Part shown: piece by piece, positions 35,373-43,711 of the stretch
Position numbering within the stretch: the first letter of the stretch is position 1
Layout of the letters: every line of letters starts with the position of its first letter
Source: Cytobacillus dafuensis
GTDB lineage: Bacteria > Bacillota > Bacilli > Bacillales > Cytobacillaceae
Assembly: GCF_007995155.1 (NCBI RefSeq)
Contig: NZ_CP042593.1
Span: forward strand, 228,001-292,000
Length of the DNA: 64,000 bases
Direction of reading: 5' to 3'
Made by a program: the position numbers and the translations under genes
Notes under the pieces: model-generated
Databases searched by the model: none
The model's input: only the letters and a program-made list of their open reading frames with translations
What the model was told of the DNA's origin: nothing

Positions 35373-35537
35373 ATGCAAAACGGGCTGTATATTTTATATG
35401 CTGTAATATTGGGTATCGTTTCATTTTTTACTGGTGAAATAGTCACGTTTGTGATGTTAGGTTTTATTTTTTTGGCCCTTAATAATATCAATTCAACATT
35501 AATGAAAATTTATAAAAACACTAAAAAAAATGAATAG
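35373..35537 (+). CDS. small membrane protein, 54 aa
   Basis: An ATG frame preceded by AAAGGGGATAAGG. It encodes two hydrophobic helices (about 4-18 and 23-38) separated by a Thr-Gly-Glu turn, and a Lys-rich tail. No family is recognised. It lies alone between the GC-rich repeat and the ECF sigma gene. Confidence 0.55.
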   Translation: MQNGLYILYAVILGIVSFFTGEIVTFVMLGFIFLALNNINSTLMKIYKNTKKNE

Positions 35538-35608
35538 CAGTAAAACTTTTAAAGTAACAACTAGGAGATTCGTGCTAATGGGTACGGATCTTTTTTCGAA
35601 TAGAAAAA

Positions 35609-35637
35609 TGAAACCGGAACACTAATTAAATCGTCTA
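35609..35637 (+). promoter_or_regulatory. ECF-type sigma promoter, likely autoregulatory
   Basis: TGAAACC (35609-35615) and CGTCTA (35632-35637) with 16 bases between match the tGAAAC-N16/17-CGTC pattern read by ECF sigma factors such as SigM, SigW and SigX. It stands 36 bases before the sigma gene, so positive autoregulation is likely. Confidence 0.75.
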
Positions 35638-35672
35638 AGTACGAATTTTGAAAAAAAGGGAGGTGAGCCGTT

Positions 35673-36242
35673 TTGTATTTGGAAGAGAAAAGCAACGCGA
35701 ATTATGCATGTGTAAGAGATGAAAATGTTGATGCTGTGATAGAAGGTTTGATGATGGAGTACGGTACAGAGTTGACCTCGCTCGCTTTTTCTTATGTGAA
35801 GGACGCGGCACAAGCGAAAGATATTGTGCAAAATGTTTTTATTCGTTGCTATCAGCATTTGAATCAGTTTAAAGGTGAAGCATCAATTAAAACATGGCTA
35901 TACCGAATTACAATTAATCAGTGTAAAGATTATTTGAAGAGCAGTTATTTTAAAAGGATTTTCTCGATTGAAAAGATGGAAAAAGTGGTGCGATCAGAGC
36001 AAAGTCCGGAGGCAGATTTGCTGGATAAGGACCGGAAAACGCAAGTGAAAAATATAGTTTTATCATTAAGACCAAAGTATAAGGAAGTCATATTTTTATA
36101 TTACTATAAAGATTTTTCAGTAGAAGAAATATCAGTTGTTTTGAAGGTTTCTGCGAATACTGTCAAAACAAGGCTGAAAAGAGGAAGAGAGCGGCTTAAG
36201 CAGTTATTAGAAGAGGGGGGATTTGAATGGGAGGATATATGA
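35673..36242 (+). CDS. ECF RNA polymerase sigma factor
   Basis: A 189-residue sigma-70 family factor with region 2 (SFAYVKDAAQAKDIVQNVFIRCY-like segment, residues about 34-56) and region 4 helix-turn-helix (YKDFSVEEISVVLKVSANTVK, about 149-169), and no region 1 or 3. It starts at TTG with GGGAGGTGAG upstream. It overlaps its presumed anti-sigma gene and has an ECF-type promoter of its own, which points to control of a cell-envelope stress regulon. Which B. subtilis factor it matches is not clear. Confidence 0.9.
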   Translation: MYLEEKSNANYACVRDENVDAVIEGLMMEYGTELTSLAFSYVKDAAQAKDIVQNVFIRCYQHLNQFKGEASIKTWLYRITINQCKDYLKSSYFKRIFSIEKMEKVVRSEQSPEADLLDKDRKTQVKNIVLSLRPKYKEVIFLYYYKDFSVEEISVVLKVSANTVKTRLKRGRERLKQLLEEGGFEWEDI

Positions 36243-37630
36243 ACAGAGATAAGAAGGTTCGAAACAGTGAATTATTTGAAGAAGTATCATTTAATGAGGA
36301 CGATCGCCATCAAGTACATATTGTACTTAAGGAAAGAAAGGTTCGACGGAATGTTTTCGGTAAAGGAAAGAGAGCTTTAGTGCCTGTGATCATTGGAATC
36401 ATGATTTTATGTGCAGGGATCTATTTGCCATCTAATCCAGTATTGGCATTATCAAAGCTTCCTTTCTTTGAATCAATATTTCAATTTTTTGGAGATAGCG
36501 GTTTAAAAGATGCTACCAAAGAGAATAAGCAAAATGTTCAACATCAGAAGAGTGAAGATGGTATGAGCATGGAAATACAAGAAGCTGTTTATGATGGAAA
36601 AAGGCTTTCAATCAGCTATGTTATCAAGTCTGAAAAGCCAATCAAGAATTATACTAGCCGTATGGTGAATTTTTATATCCCATTCGACGGCTTTCAAAAA
36701 GGAGGATTTATGTCCAATGATCAATTTAAGCAAGTGTCAGATCATGAAGTAATCGGCTACTCGACATTTACATACACAGGATCAGAAATGCCGGATGATA
36801 TCATGGTAGATTTTCTTTATAGAGGAACGACAGATTATACATCTGATAAGCAAAAAGAATTCAAATTTTTGTTTGAAGTTCCGGTTAAAAAGACCACTAA
36901 GATTGATACAGTAGTATTCAATAAAAAGAAAAGCTTTGAGGAAGAGGAGTTGAAACTGAAACAAATAAGCCTAAGCCCTATCTCAACGGTCATCAGCTTA
37001 CAATATAAAGCTCCTTATCAAAATAATCCGGATGATGTGGCGATGTCTATTCGCCTGCTTGATCAAGATAACAGAGTAATAAAGGAAGTTCCTGATGGAA
37101 TAGGATGGTTTGGTACACAAATAAAGGAAAATAATCGTTGGTATACATTAGAGGAAACAAATGAATTATTTGAACCGCTTGATAAGGAAATCAAAGAGAT
37201 TAAAATACAGCTGTTTAATAACCAAAACCAAGAGGATATTTTAGCTAATACGAAGGTTAAATTAATCGCCTTGCCAGAAGCAAAGAACCAGCTTCTTAAC
37301 CTTGGTGAAAGAGGGACGATGAAAATTACTGATATAAAGCAAGAAGAGGATTCTGCTGTGATCCGTTACGAATATAAAAGCAGCTTTGCCTTTTATCAAA
37401 ACTTTTCACCGCTCGTACTAAAAAGCGCAGATGGAAATTGGCATCATGGCATTGAAATGGAACGAAAATATCTTGGAAATGAAACGTATATGGTAGAAGA
37501 AATATTTCTTGATCTTCCTAAGGAAAAGTTAGAGGTGAGATATCTGCAGCAGAAAGCACCTGAGTTAATAGAAGAACTGGAAATACAGGTATCATCTGAC
37601 GAAATCAAAAAGGGCATCAAAGTACAATAA
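36239..37630 (+). CDS. DUF4179 domain anti-sigma factor
   Basis: A 463-residue single-pass membrane protein: a ~50-residue cytoplasmic N-terminus that would bind the sigma factor, one helix (about 46-64, VPVIIGIMILCAGIYLP), then a DUF4179 outer domain of about 100 residues and a large beta-rich C-terminal region. DUF4179 proteins are the usual partners of this type of ECF sigma factor. The start at 36239 gives an ATGA overlap with the sigma stop; ATG at 36227, also with a good ribosome site, is possible. Confidence 0.85.
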   Translation: MNRDKKVRNSELFEEVSFNEDDRHQVHIVLKERKVRRNVFGKGKRALVPVIIGIMILCAGIYLPSNPVLALSKLPFFESIFQFFGDSGLKDATKENKQNVQHQKSEDGMSMEIQEAVYDGKRLSISYVIKSEKPIKNYTSRMVNFYIPFDGFQKGGFMSNDQFKQVSDHEVIGYSTFTYTGSEMPDDIMVDFLYRGTTDYTSDKQKEFKFLFEVPVKKTTKIDTVVFNKKKSFEEEELKLKQISLSPISTVISLQYKAPYQNNPDDVAMSIRLLDQDNRVIKEVPDGIGWFGTQIKENNRWYTLEETNELFEPLDKEIKEIKIQLFNNQNQEDILANTKVKLIALPEAKNQLLNLGERGTMKITDIKQEEDSAVIRYEYKSSFAFYQNFSPLVLKSADGNWHHGIEMERKYLGNETYMVEEIFLDLPKEKLEVRYLQQKAPELIEELEIQVSSDEIKKGIKVQ

Positions 37631-37637
37631 CCAAGCT

Positions 37638-37673
37638 AGCGGTCAAAATGCTTAAGTCATTGACCGCTTTTTT
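37638..37673 (+). terminator. terminator of the sigma/anti-sigma operon
   Basis: AGCGGTCA (37638-37645) and TGACCGCT (37661-37668), followed by TTTTTT. Confidence 0.88.
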
Positions 37674-37789
37674 CAGGAGGGACAAGAAGCTAGGTGCTTT
37701 TTCTCTATTTGAACGGCCTCGTAATTGGTAGACACAAATAATGATTATGGGGTTCGTTTATGTACTAAAGCTTTTTTATCAAAAACTCT

Positions 37790-38686
37790 TTATCTTTTAA
37801 AAACATCAATGTCGATCAAGCCAATAGCTGAATTCATATCATAAAAGCCATCAATTTTCATTTTATCCTCAGTGGTTAACTCTGTAACATATTGTTGAAT
37901 ATAATTCAGCCAGTCATTTTCTAACTCATCCACGGTTTTCCCATAAACTTTCTGAAGTCTTTCAAGCAAATTATCTTTATTATAAATTTGTTCAAATTTC
38001 TCTATACCATATGTATCAATTAAATAGGTGACAAAAGAACCCGAATGAGTGTAGCTGATCCATTGTAGAGTATAGTCTTTATAATCTAGTAATGTTGGGC
38101 GGAATAACTCATCATCCTTGTTTACATCGATTAATTTGAATAATGGAATGGCTTTATTATTATCAATAAAATATTTCATCATTTTGTGTTCAGGATAACT
38201 CTGTTTTCCGTATTTGTTCTCCATAAAGGTAGCGTAACCCTCTTGTGTGAAATAACCTTTGCTAGAATCAAAATTATCCCCATACCCTAATAAAGTGTGT
38301 GTCATCTCATGCACTAGGGGATACTTATTAGTCCTAATAGAATAAAGCTTAATTTCTGACCTCAACCCCCAGGAAACTTGATTTCCCTCCAATAAAAAAA
38401 CATTTATTTTTTCAGACGGAACATAGTCCGGTTTTATTGATTGATGAACTACTTCATAAGAACTAAGGATTTCTTCCTTTATTGAATCCACTTTCTGTTG
38501 AGGGACTCCTATTGTATTGAAAATTTCAAATGTAATTTTTTTATCTTTAGTAATCACAATGTTTTCTTCCGTTTTTTCTGTATATGTATTTTCATTCGGT
38601 GAATTTTTTTTCTTTGGTACTGTAGTTTCATTAGAACACGCAGTTAGAACTAATATGCATAAAATGGCGTAAGTCAAACGATTCAT
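37790..38686 (-). CDS. lipoprotein with gluzincin-like metallopeptidase motif
   Basis: A 298-residue lipoprotein (lipobox LTACS). A low-complexity Asn/Glu/Thr linker is followed by a domain with HEMTH and, exactly 18 residues on, a Glu in TQEGYATF. HExxH-X18-E is the zinc signature of gluzincin peptidases such as family M1. A tail with WISYTHSGSFVTYLIDTYG resembles that fold as well. No full family match is recognised, so substrate and maturation are unknown. The start at 38686 has AGGGAGG 6 bases upstream; the longer frame to 38713 does not. Confidence 0.75.
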   Translation of the reverse strand: MNRLTYAILCILVLTACSNETTVPKKKNSPNENTYTEKTEENIVITKDKKITFEIFNTIGVPQQKVDSIKEEILSSYEVVHQSIKPDYVPSEKINVFLLEGNQVSWGLRSEIKLYSIRTNKYPLVHEMTHTLLGYGDNFDSSKGYFTQEGYATFMENKYGKQSYPEHKMMKYFIDNNKAIPLFKLIDVNKDDELFRPTLLDYKDYTLQWISYTHSGSFVTYLIDTYGIEKFEQIYNKDNLLERLQKVYGKTVDELENDWLNYIQQYVTELTTEDKMKIDGFYDMNSAIGLIDIDVFKR

Positions 38687-38868
38687 AAAATCCTCCCTTA
38701 ATAAAAGGTTCATAAGCGTCTAGAATAATATTAACATATTTTTCCTAATGAAATAATTGCTTCTTCACGGATGGGTGCATTTTTTATTATTGGCTGAAGG
38801 AATTATATGCATTTTTAATGAACGCTTGATCATGGGATACAAAAAAATCGTTCCATATTCAGCATAAT

Positions 38869-38898
38869 AAAAGAGCTTGGAAATTCCCAAGCTCTTTT
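38869..38898. terminator. bidirectional-looking terminator
   Basis: AAAAGAGCTTGG (38869-38880) pairs perfectly with CCAAGCTCTTTT (38887-38898). Between 38687 and 39052 this is the only feature seen. It most likely ends the minus-strand MMPL transcript. Confidence 0.8.
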
Positions 38899-39052
38899 GC
38901 ATTTACTTTAATTCTGGATCATTCGTTTAATTTTACTTTAAACTCAATTTGAGTTTCTATTTTGTATTCGTTCTTCCTTCAAAAAGTATGACGTGAACGA
39001 ATTTGTCTAAATCAACAATAAGGCAGCGCCGTTTGCAAATGATGAAATGAAC

Positions 39053-41185
39053 TTAATGCCAGTTTCCTGCTTTATATTCTCCCTTTCTAAATGGCAGCCA
39101 CCAATTCCACTTTCCAAATAGCTTCATTAAGCTAGGGACGAGTAAAAGTCGAATAATGGTCGCATCAATGGCAACTGCAATTGCAATTCCAACCCCGATC
39201 TGTTTTACCGGCATGACATCCGTAAAGGCAAAGGCCCCTGTTAAAACAATCATGATAAGAGCGGCTGATGTAATTATTTTACTCGTCGTCGCTAACCCCT
39301 CAACGGTTGCACGGTCATTGTCAAATGAATTCGCATACTCCTCCTGCATTCTCGAAATAAGGAATACCTCATAGTCCATGCTTAAACCAAACACAAGACT
39401 AAAGACAATGACAGGAATGATAAGGGCAATTGTCCCAGCCTCCAAGCCAAAATGGCCGTATTGGAATATATAGACGAGAATGCCAAACGTCGCAGAAAGT
39501 CCAACAATGTTCATCAATATCGCTTTAATCGGAATTAAAATCGACCGGAAGGCAAGCATCAAGATTAAAAAGGTCGAAACAATAATGACAGTAAGAACAA
39601 GCCCAATTTTATTAGCGATCTCATCGAATATTTCCTGATTAAATTTTGGCTGACCCCCGACCAAAAGGTCGAAAGAGGTGTCCTTCTCTGATAGATGACG
39701 TACCCAATCTTGTGCTTCATTTGAAGCTCCCGATGCTTTTAGCGTTACAGGAATGAACAGCTTATCATCTTTTACGAAGGAATCCCATACTGGTTCAAGA
39801 GTCGCTTTCATTTCCGGTGCTGCCCATGCTTGCTCCCATTCCATAGGCGATTTGATCCCGCTTAAAGAAAAGATGGTTGTCACCTGATCGACAAGTGAAT
39901 CATTCAGAAAATCATCTTCTAATTTCTGTATTTGTTCTAAGCCCTCTAAATCTTGCCAACCTTCCTCACGCGTCGCTACGACATATACAGAGGATTTCTC
40001 TCCAAGTCCAAATTCATCCTCAAGTATTTCATATGCTTGGCGTGAGTCATATGATTCAGGTAAAGAATCGATTTGCGGAATGGTTAAATTCATGTTCCGA
40101 GCAGGGATAAGAGCAATACTTAATAGAATGAGCGCCAATATTGTTATCGTAACAGGACGCTTGATTACACCATTTGCGAAAACGCGCCAACGATTCGTAC
40201 CATTTTGCTTTATTTTCAGTACTTGCCATTTATCAATTCGATCACCTAACACAATTAATATTGCAGGCAAAAGCGTTATCGAACTAAATACCGCCATCGT
40301 GACAACAATCATTCCGCCAATCGCGATATTTTGGAATATATCTACTTCAATGAATAACATTGCTCCAAGTCCAATAAACACACAAAAGGCAGAAAAGATA
40401 ACCGAACGTCCTGCCGTTCGAATCGTGGTGGAGACCGCTTCAAGCGAAGTGGACTTTTTCCGTTCTTCTCGATATCGACTAATAAACAGCAAAGCAAAAT
40501 CAATGCTTAATGCAAGACCGAGCATTGGAATAATATTAAGGACAAAAATAGAAAGATCGACTTGACCACCTAAAATCGTTAATGTCCCGAACGAGACAAT
40601 AATCGTACTTAAACCAATAATTAATGGGATGCATGAAGCCATAACGGTTCCAAATGCAAATAAGAGAACAATAATGGCAATCGGAAGACCAATCGCTTCA
40701 GCAATCATCAGATCTCGTTGACTAGCCGTATTAATATCTTTTGAAATCGCAGATGCTCCAGTTAAAACAATCCCTTTTTCATCTCCGATTGCGTCACGTA
40801 TTTTTGTTACAATTTCGGACATATCTGCATCTTCATCATCGAATTGAAGCATCGCATAAGAAAGATGCTCTTTATATAATGAAGGATCTTCCAATGGCGA
40901 AACAATTTGAGATGTAACACCCATTTCCTCAATTTTTTTAAGTGTCGCCTTTATTTTTTCATCACTCACTTGATCAAAAACAAGAAACATTGTCTCTACA
41001 GGCATATCAAATGTATTTGCAGCGATTTCCATTACTTCTTCATGCCCCCCATCCATCCGAAACCCATCGCCTTGAAGCATCGAAGGAAGGCGGATAGCGA
41101 AAAACGCCATCACTACTGTGAGCACAACCCAAGTGATCAAAATATATTTATAAGCTCCCGTTACAAACCGTGCTAGAGTGCGCAT
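39053..41185 (-). CDS. MMPL family RND transporter
   Basis: A 710-residue exporter with the RND/MMPL layout: helix 1, a large outer loop, five helices, then the same again, about twelve helices in all. Typical segments are FALLFISRYREER and SLVFGLSMDYEVFLISRMQEEY, the second carrying the conserved GLSMDYE. It resembles YdfJ of B. subtilis. The start is put at 41185 (GAGGGGAAAGAGAG upstream) rather than 41254. It lies 81 bases after the Lrp-type regulator gene on the same strand, so that regulator probably controls it. Confidence 0.9.
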   Translation of the reverse strand: MRTLARFVTGAYKYILITWVVLTVVMAFFAIRLPSMLQGDGFRMDGGHEEVMEIAANTFDMPVETMFLVFDQVSDEKIKATLKKIEEMGVTSQIVSPLEDPSLYKEHLSYAMLQFDDEDADMSEIVTKIRDAIGDEKGIVLTGASAISKDINTASQRDLMIAEAIGLPIAIIVLLFAFGTVMASCIPLIIGLSTIIVSFGTLTILGGQVDLSIFVLNIIPMLGLALSIDFALLFISRYREERKKSTSLEAVSTTIRTAGRSVIFSAFCVFIGLGAMLFIEVDIFQNIAIGGMIVVTMAVFSSITLLPAILIVLGDRIDKWQVLKIKQNGTNRWRVFANGVIKRPVTITILALILLSIALIPARNMNLTIPQIDSLPESYDSRQAYEILEDEFGLGEKSSVYVVATREEGWQDLEGLEQIQKLEDDFLNDSLVDQVTTIFSLSGIKSPMEWEQAWAAPEMKATLEPVWDSFVKDDKLFIPVTLKASGASNEAQDWVRHLSEKDTSFDLLVGGQPKFNQEIFDEIANKIGLVLTVIIVSTFLILMLAFRSILIPIKAILMNIVGLSATFGILVYIFQYGHFGLEAGTIALIIPVIVFSLVFGLSMDYEVFLISRMQEEYANSFDNDRATVEGLATTSKIITSAALIMIVLTGAFAFTDVMPVKQIGVGIAIAVAIDATIIRLLLVPSLMKLFGKWNWWLPFRKGEYKAGNWH

Positions 41186-41266
41186 ACTCTCTTTCCCCTC
41201 ACTATGTACGAATCGTTTTCCCTTTTTATACGATTTCTTGATCCAAACCAACATATTTTTTATTAG

Positions 41267-41683
41267 CTATAATATATTTTTTTCATGAGCAGATAACACA
41301 ATATTCGTTGATGGAGTACCATATGGCATCGCTTGATCAATAAAATGCTCTAATGTTTCGACTGATTTCGTCGCTACTTTAGCAATATAACTAATTTCTC
41401 CAGCTACTCGATAGCATTCGAGCACATCTGGATGTGTGTAACAAAATTGAGCGAGATTTTTACAATCCGTCGATTTAAATAAGACTAGCGCAACGATTGA
41501 ACGTTCAAGCTTATTCAAATTGATTTTAGCTTGATAGCCTTCGATCACATTCTGTTCCTCTAACTTTTTCACTCGTTCTGCAACAGCTGGTGCCGATAAG
41601 TGGACATGAGAAGCGATTTCCTTCATCGGCATCTTTGCATTTTGCTGAAGCCGTTTTAATATTTCATAATCAATGTGGTCCAT
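41267..41683 (-). CDS. Lrp/AsnC family transcriptional regulator
   Basis: A 138-residue regulator: N-terminal helix-turn-helix (IDYEILKRLQQNAKMPMKEIASHV, then LSAPAVAERVKKLEE) and a C-terminal RAM ligand-binding domain. The start at 41683 follows AAGGTGAG; the longer frame to 41764 runs into promoter DNA. It is divergent from the DJ-1/PfpI gene and upstream of the MMPL exporter gene. Confidence 0.9.
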   Translation of the reverse strand: MDHIDYEILKRLQQNAKMPMKEIASHVHLSAPAVAERVKKLEEQNVIEGYQAKINLNKLERSIVALVLFKSTDCKNLAQFCYTHPDVLECYRVAGEISYIAKVATKSVETLEHFIDQAMPYGTPSTNIVLSAHEKNIL

Positions 41684-41818
41684 TTTCTCACCTTTTTTTA
41701 TTAATAATTTTAACGATTTTTCAAGAAATATAAAAGTATATATATGAATATTCCTTTTTTGCATTATGTAACTGGAAGACCTGCTTATTTACAATTTACT
41801 ATAAAGGAGGCGTTCTAA

Positions 41819-42400
41819 ATGACAAAGATTTTATTACTGCTAGCAAATGGGTTTGAAGCTGTAGAAGCGAGTGTCTTTACAGACGTATTAGGGTGGAACA
41901 AATGTGAAGGCGATGGTTCTACGGAGGTCATTACAGCGGGGTTACATCCTCGACTACAATGTACGTGGAACTTTCAAGTAGCTCCTGAAAAGCTTTTGGA
42001 TGAGATCGAATTAGAAGAGTTTGATGCACTAGCCATTCCCGGAGGGTTTGAAGAAGCTCACTTTTATGATGATGCATTTAGTGAGCCATTTCAGAGAGTG
42101 ATCCAGCATTTCGATTATCATAAAAAACCGATTGCTTCGATCTGTGTGGCATCCTTAATGGTTGCACATAGTGGTGTTTTACAAAATCGAAAGGCAACCA
42201 CTTATAATCATCCAACTAGCAAGCGATTAGCACAATTAAAACAATACGGAGTGCAAGTTGTGAATCAACGGATTGTCCGTGACGAAAATATTATTACATC
42301 TTCCAATCCCGGTACAGCTTTTGATGTGGCATTTATGCTGCTCGAAATGTTAACGTCCAAGGAAAATACAGAGAAAGTTAAGGATTTAATGGGATTTTAG
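41819..42400 (+). CDS. DJ-1/PfpI family protein
   Basis: A 193-residue class I glutamine amidotransferase-like protein. The nucleophile elbow is SICVAS with C109, and the conserved Glu lies in LANGFEAVEAS (about 9-19). Members act as glyoxalases, deglycases or chaperones; the function here is open. AAGGAGG lies 9 bases before the ATG. It is divergent from the Lrp-type gene. Confidence 0.9.
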   Translation: MTKILLLLANGFEAVEASVFTDVLGWNKCEGDGSTEVITAGLHPRLQCTWNFQVAPEKLLDEIELEEFDALAIPGGFEEAHFYDDAFSEPFQRVIQHFDYHKKPIASICVASLMVAHSGVLQNRKATTYNHPTSKRLAQLKQYGVQVVNQRIVRDENIITSSNPGTAFDVAFMLLEMLTSKENTEKVKDLMGF

Positions 42401-42429
42401 TAGTTTAACAGGGATTCAAGGGGATTAAG

Positions 42430-42710
42430 GAAATCTTTTAAAAGCTGGTGCTTCAATAGCAGAAAAATAAATGATACTGTCGAACAAGGGTATTCAGTCG
42501 GCAGGCAATCATGGCTTAAAGTAAAAGCTCAATAGGCAGATGACAATTTTATCATACAGGTTGGCGGAAGAATCTTTGTTGTTGAAGAAGGGTATTGGTG
42601 TTAATGCTTCAAGAACATTTTGTTATGAAAGTCTTTCTAAGACTAAAGGTGTAGATTTATTCAATCGAATTCTTGATTCATTTATTTATTTTTTAATCTA
42701 GGATTAAGGT
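42430..42710 (+). pseudogene. unrecognised coding remnants
   Basis: Between the PfpI-like and VOC genes, short open stretches broken by stops read like protein, for example one with GYSVGRQSWLKVKA and, after a stop, FIIQVGGRIFVVEEGYW. A third stretch lies near 42608-42700. I could not name the parent gene. A decayed gene is suspected but not shown. Confidence 0.25.
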
Positions 42711-42736
42711 AGATGAAAACAAGGAGGAAATGCAAA

Positions 42737-43237
42737 GTGAGGCATTCACATTTATATGAAACACATATTAATACAAAAGATTTAAGTAAGGCAGTAGAAT
42801 TTTATCAAACGTTAGGTTTGGAACTGGCACACATCATTCCTGATAGGAAAGTTGCATTTTTTTGGCTGGGAGATCCGTCTGAAAAAGCACAAATGCTAGG
42901 GATATGGGAAGTACCAGATCATCAATTTTCACGCTCTCACTTTGCTTTAGGCGTAACGTATGATGAATTACTTAGTGTACCTGAGTTTCTTTCTAACTTA
43001 GGAATTGAATTGTCTGCATCCTTTGGTTTAGATACGAGTGAACCGATCGTACATACTTGGATGCCTGCAGCAAGTTATTATTTTGCAGACCCTGATGGCA
43101 ATTCTTTAGAATACATTACTGTTCTAGATCAAAACTCTAATTTAGAATTACCAATCATGCACTTAAGCAAATGGGAAGAAATCAATACAGTAAAAAATGT
43201 TAATAACCAGGAAGCATCACATAAAGTTAAGGATTGA
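42737..43237 (+). CDS. VOC family protein (glyoxalase / resistance fold)
   Basis: A 166-residue protein made of two beta-alpha-beta-beta-beta units. Metal or ligand positions are HLYETHI near the start, HFALGV mid-way and the family marker YFADPDGNSLEYI at about 115-127. GTG at 42737 is chosen because AAGGAGG lies 10 bases upstream; ATG at 42713 has none. The substrate is unknown: lactoylglutathione lyase-like, dioxygenase-like and drug-binding roles are all possible. Confidence 0.85.
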   Translation: MRHSHLYETHINTKDLSKAVEFYQTLGLELAHIIPDRKVAFFWLGDPSEKAQMLGIWEVPDHQFSRSHFALGVTYDELLSVPEFLSNLGIELSASFGLDTSEPIVHTWMPAASYYFADPDGNSLEYITVLDQNSNLELPIMHLSKWEEINTVKNVNNQEASHKVKD

Positions 43238-43323
43238 TCTTTTGTTACTAACTAGAAAAATCTGTTCAAACTTTATTTAATAAAGGGATATTTAAAAATA
43301 ACAAAAAATCCCTTGTCTGACTG

Positions 43324-43351
43324 TTGACAATTATAAGAAAAAAGTGGTAAT
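43324..43351 (+). promoter_or_regulatory. promoter of the leader-bmrCD transcript
   Basis: TTGACA (43324-43329) and GGTAAT (43346-43351) are spaced by 16 bases, about 60 bases before the leader peptide start. The -10 matches at four of six positions. Confidence 0.5.
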
Positions 43352-43414
43352 CTTCAAGAACACTAAACAATATTTTACAGGAAAAACAGAAGCTAAACAA
43401 AGGAGGAATGGGCA

Positions 43415-43489
43415 ATGAGAGATTTTAATGCTTGCTTTATAACAATTAATTTAATATATTGTCCATACCTATTTTCTGTAAAATTGTGA
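43415..43489 (+). CDS. bmrB-like leader peptide, 24 aa
   Basis: An ATG with AAAGGAGG 9 bases upstream encodes MRDFNACFITINLIYCPYLF plus four residues. Its codons 17-19 (CCA TAC CTA) are the left arm of the antiterminator stem, so translation and folding compete. It matches the role of bmrB in B. subtilis, whose translation sets read-through into the bmrCD exporter genes when ribosomes are slowed by antibiotics. Length and sequence differ from bmrB; the match is by position and mechanism. Confidence 0.7.
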   Translation: MRDFNACFITINLIYCPYLFSVKL

Positions 43490-43573
43490 ATTCATAACGA
43501 GAAGAAAGGTATGGGTGCGACTTCTATACCTTTTTTGAGATGCATGCTCTTTTTGAGGGTATGCATCTTTTTT
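43463..43573 (+). promoter_or_regulatory. ribosome-mediated attenuator with two tandem terminators
   Basis: CCATACCT (43463-43470, inside the leader peptide) pairs with AGGTATGG (43507-43514) to form an antiterminator. The same right arm is needed by terminator 1: AAAGGTAT (43505-43512) with ATACCTTT (43526-43533) and a T-run. The two folds exclude each other. Terminator 2 follows: GATGCAT (43539-43545) with ATGCATC (43561-43567) and six Ts. A ribosome over codons 17-19 would favour termination; a ribosome held earlier would free the antiterminator. Confidence 0.8.
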
Positions 43574-43610
43574 GTTGGGATTTTTTAGTGAATTGCTATA
43601 GAAGGAGTAG

Positions 43611-43673
43611 ATGATGATGTGGATTAGACAAAAAACAATGATTTTTAATAATGTGTTGCTGGACAGTGGGTAG
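43611..43673 (+). CDS. possible second leader peptide, 20 aa
   Basis: GAAGGAG followed after 4 bases by ATGATGATG opens a 20-codon frame that ends 38 bases before the exporter gene. It could couple translation to bmrC or be a chance frame. Confidence 0.3.
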   Translation: MMMWIRQKTMIFNNVLLDSG

Positions 43674-43711
43674 CTATGTTCACAGCTTGAGAGAGAAAGA
43701 AGGTTTGATAA

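Noticed and set aside
43408..43428. Alternative leader peptide from ATG at 43408
   Set aside because: It gives only six codons and the start is too close to AAAGGAGG; ATG at 43415 has proper spacing and a longer peptide.
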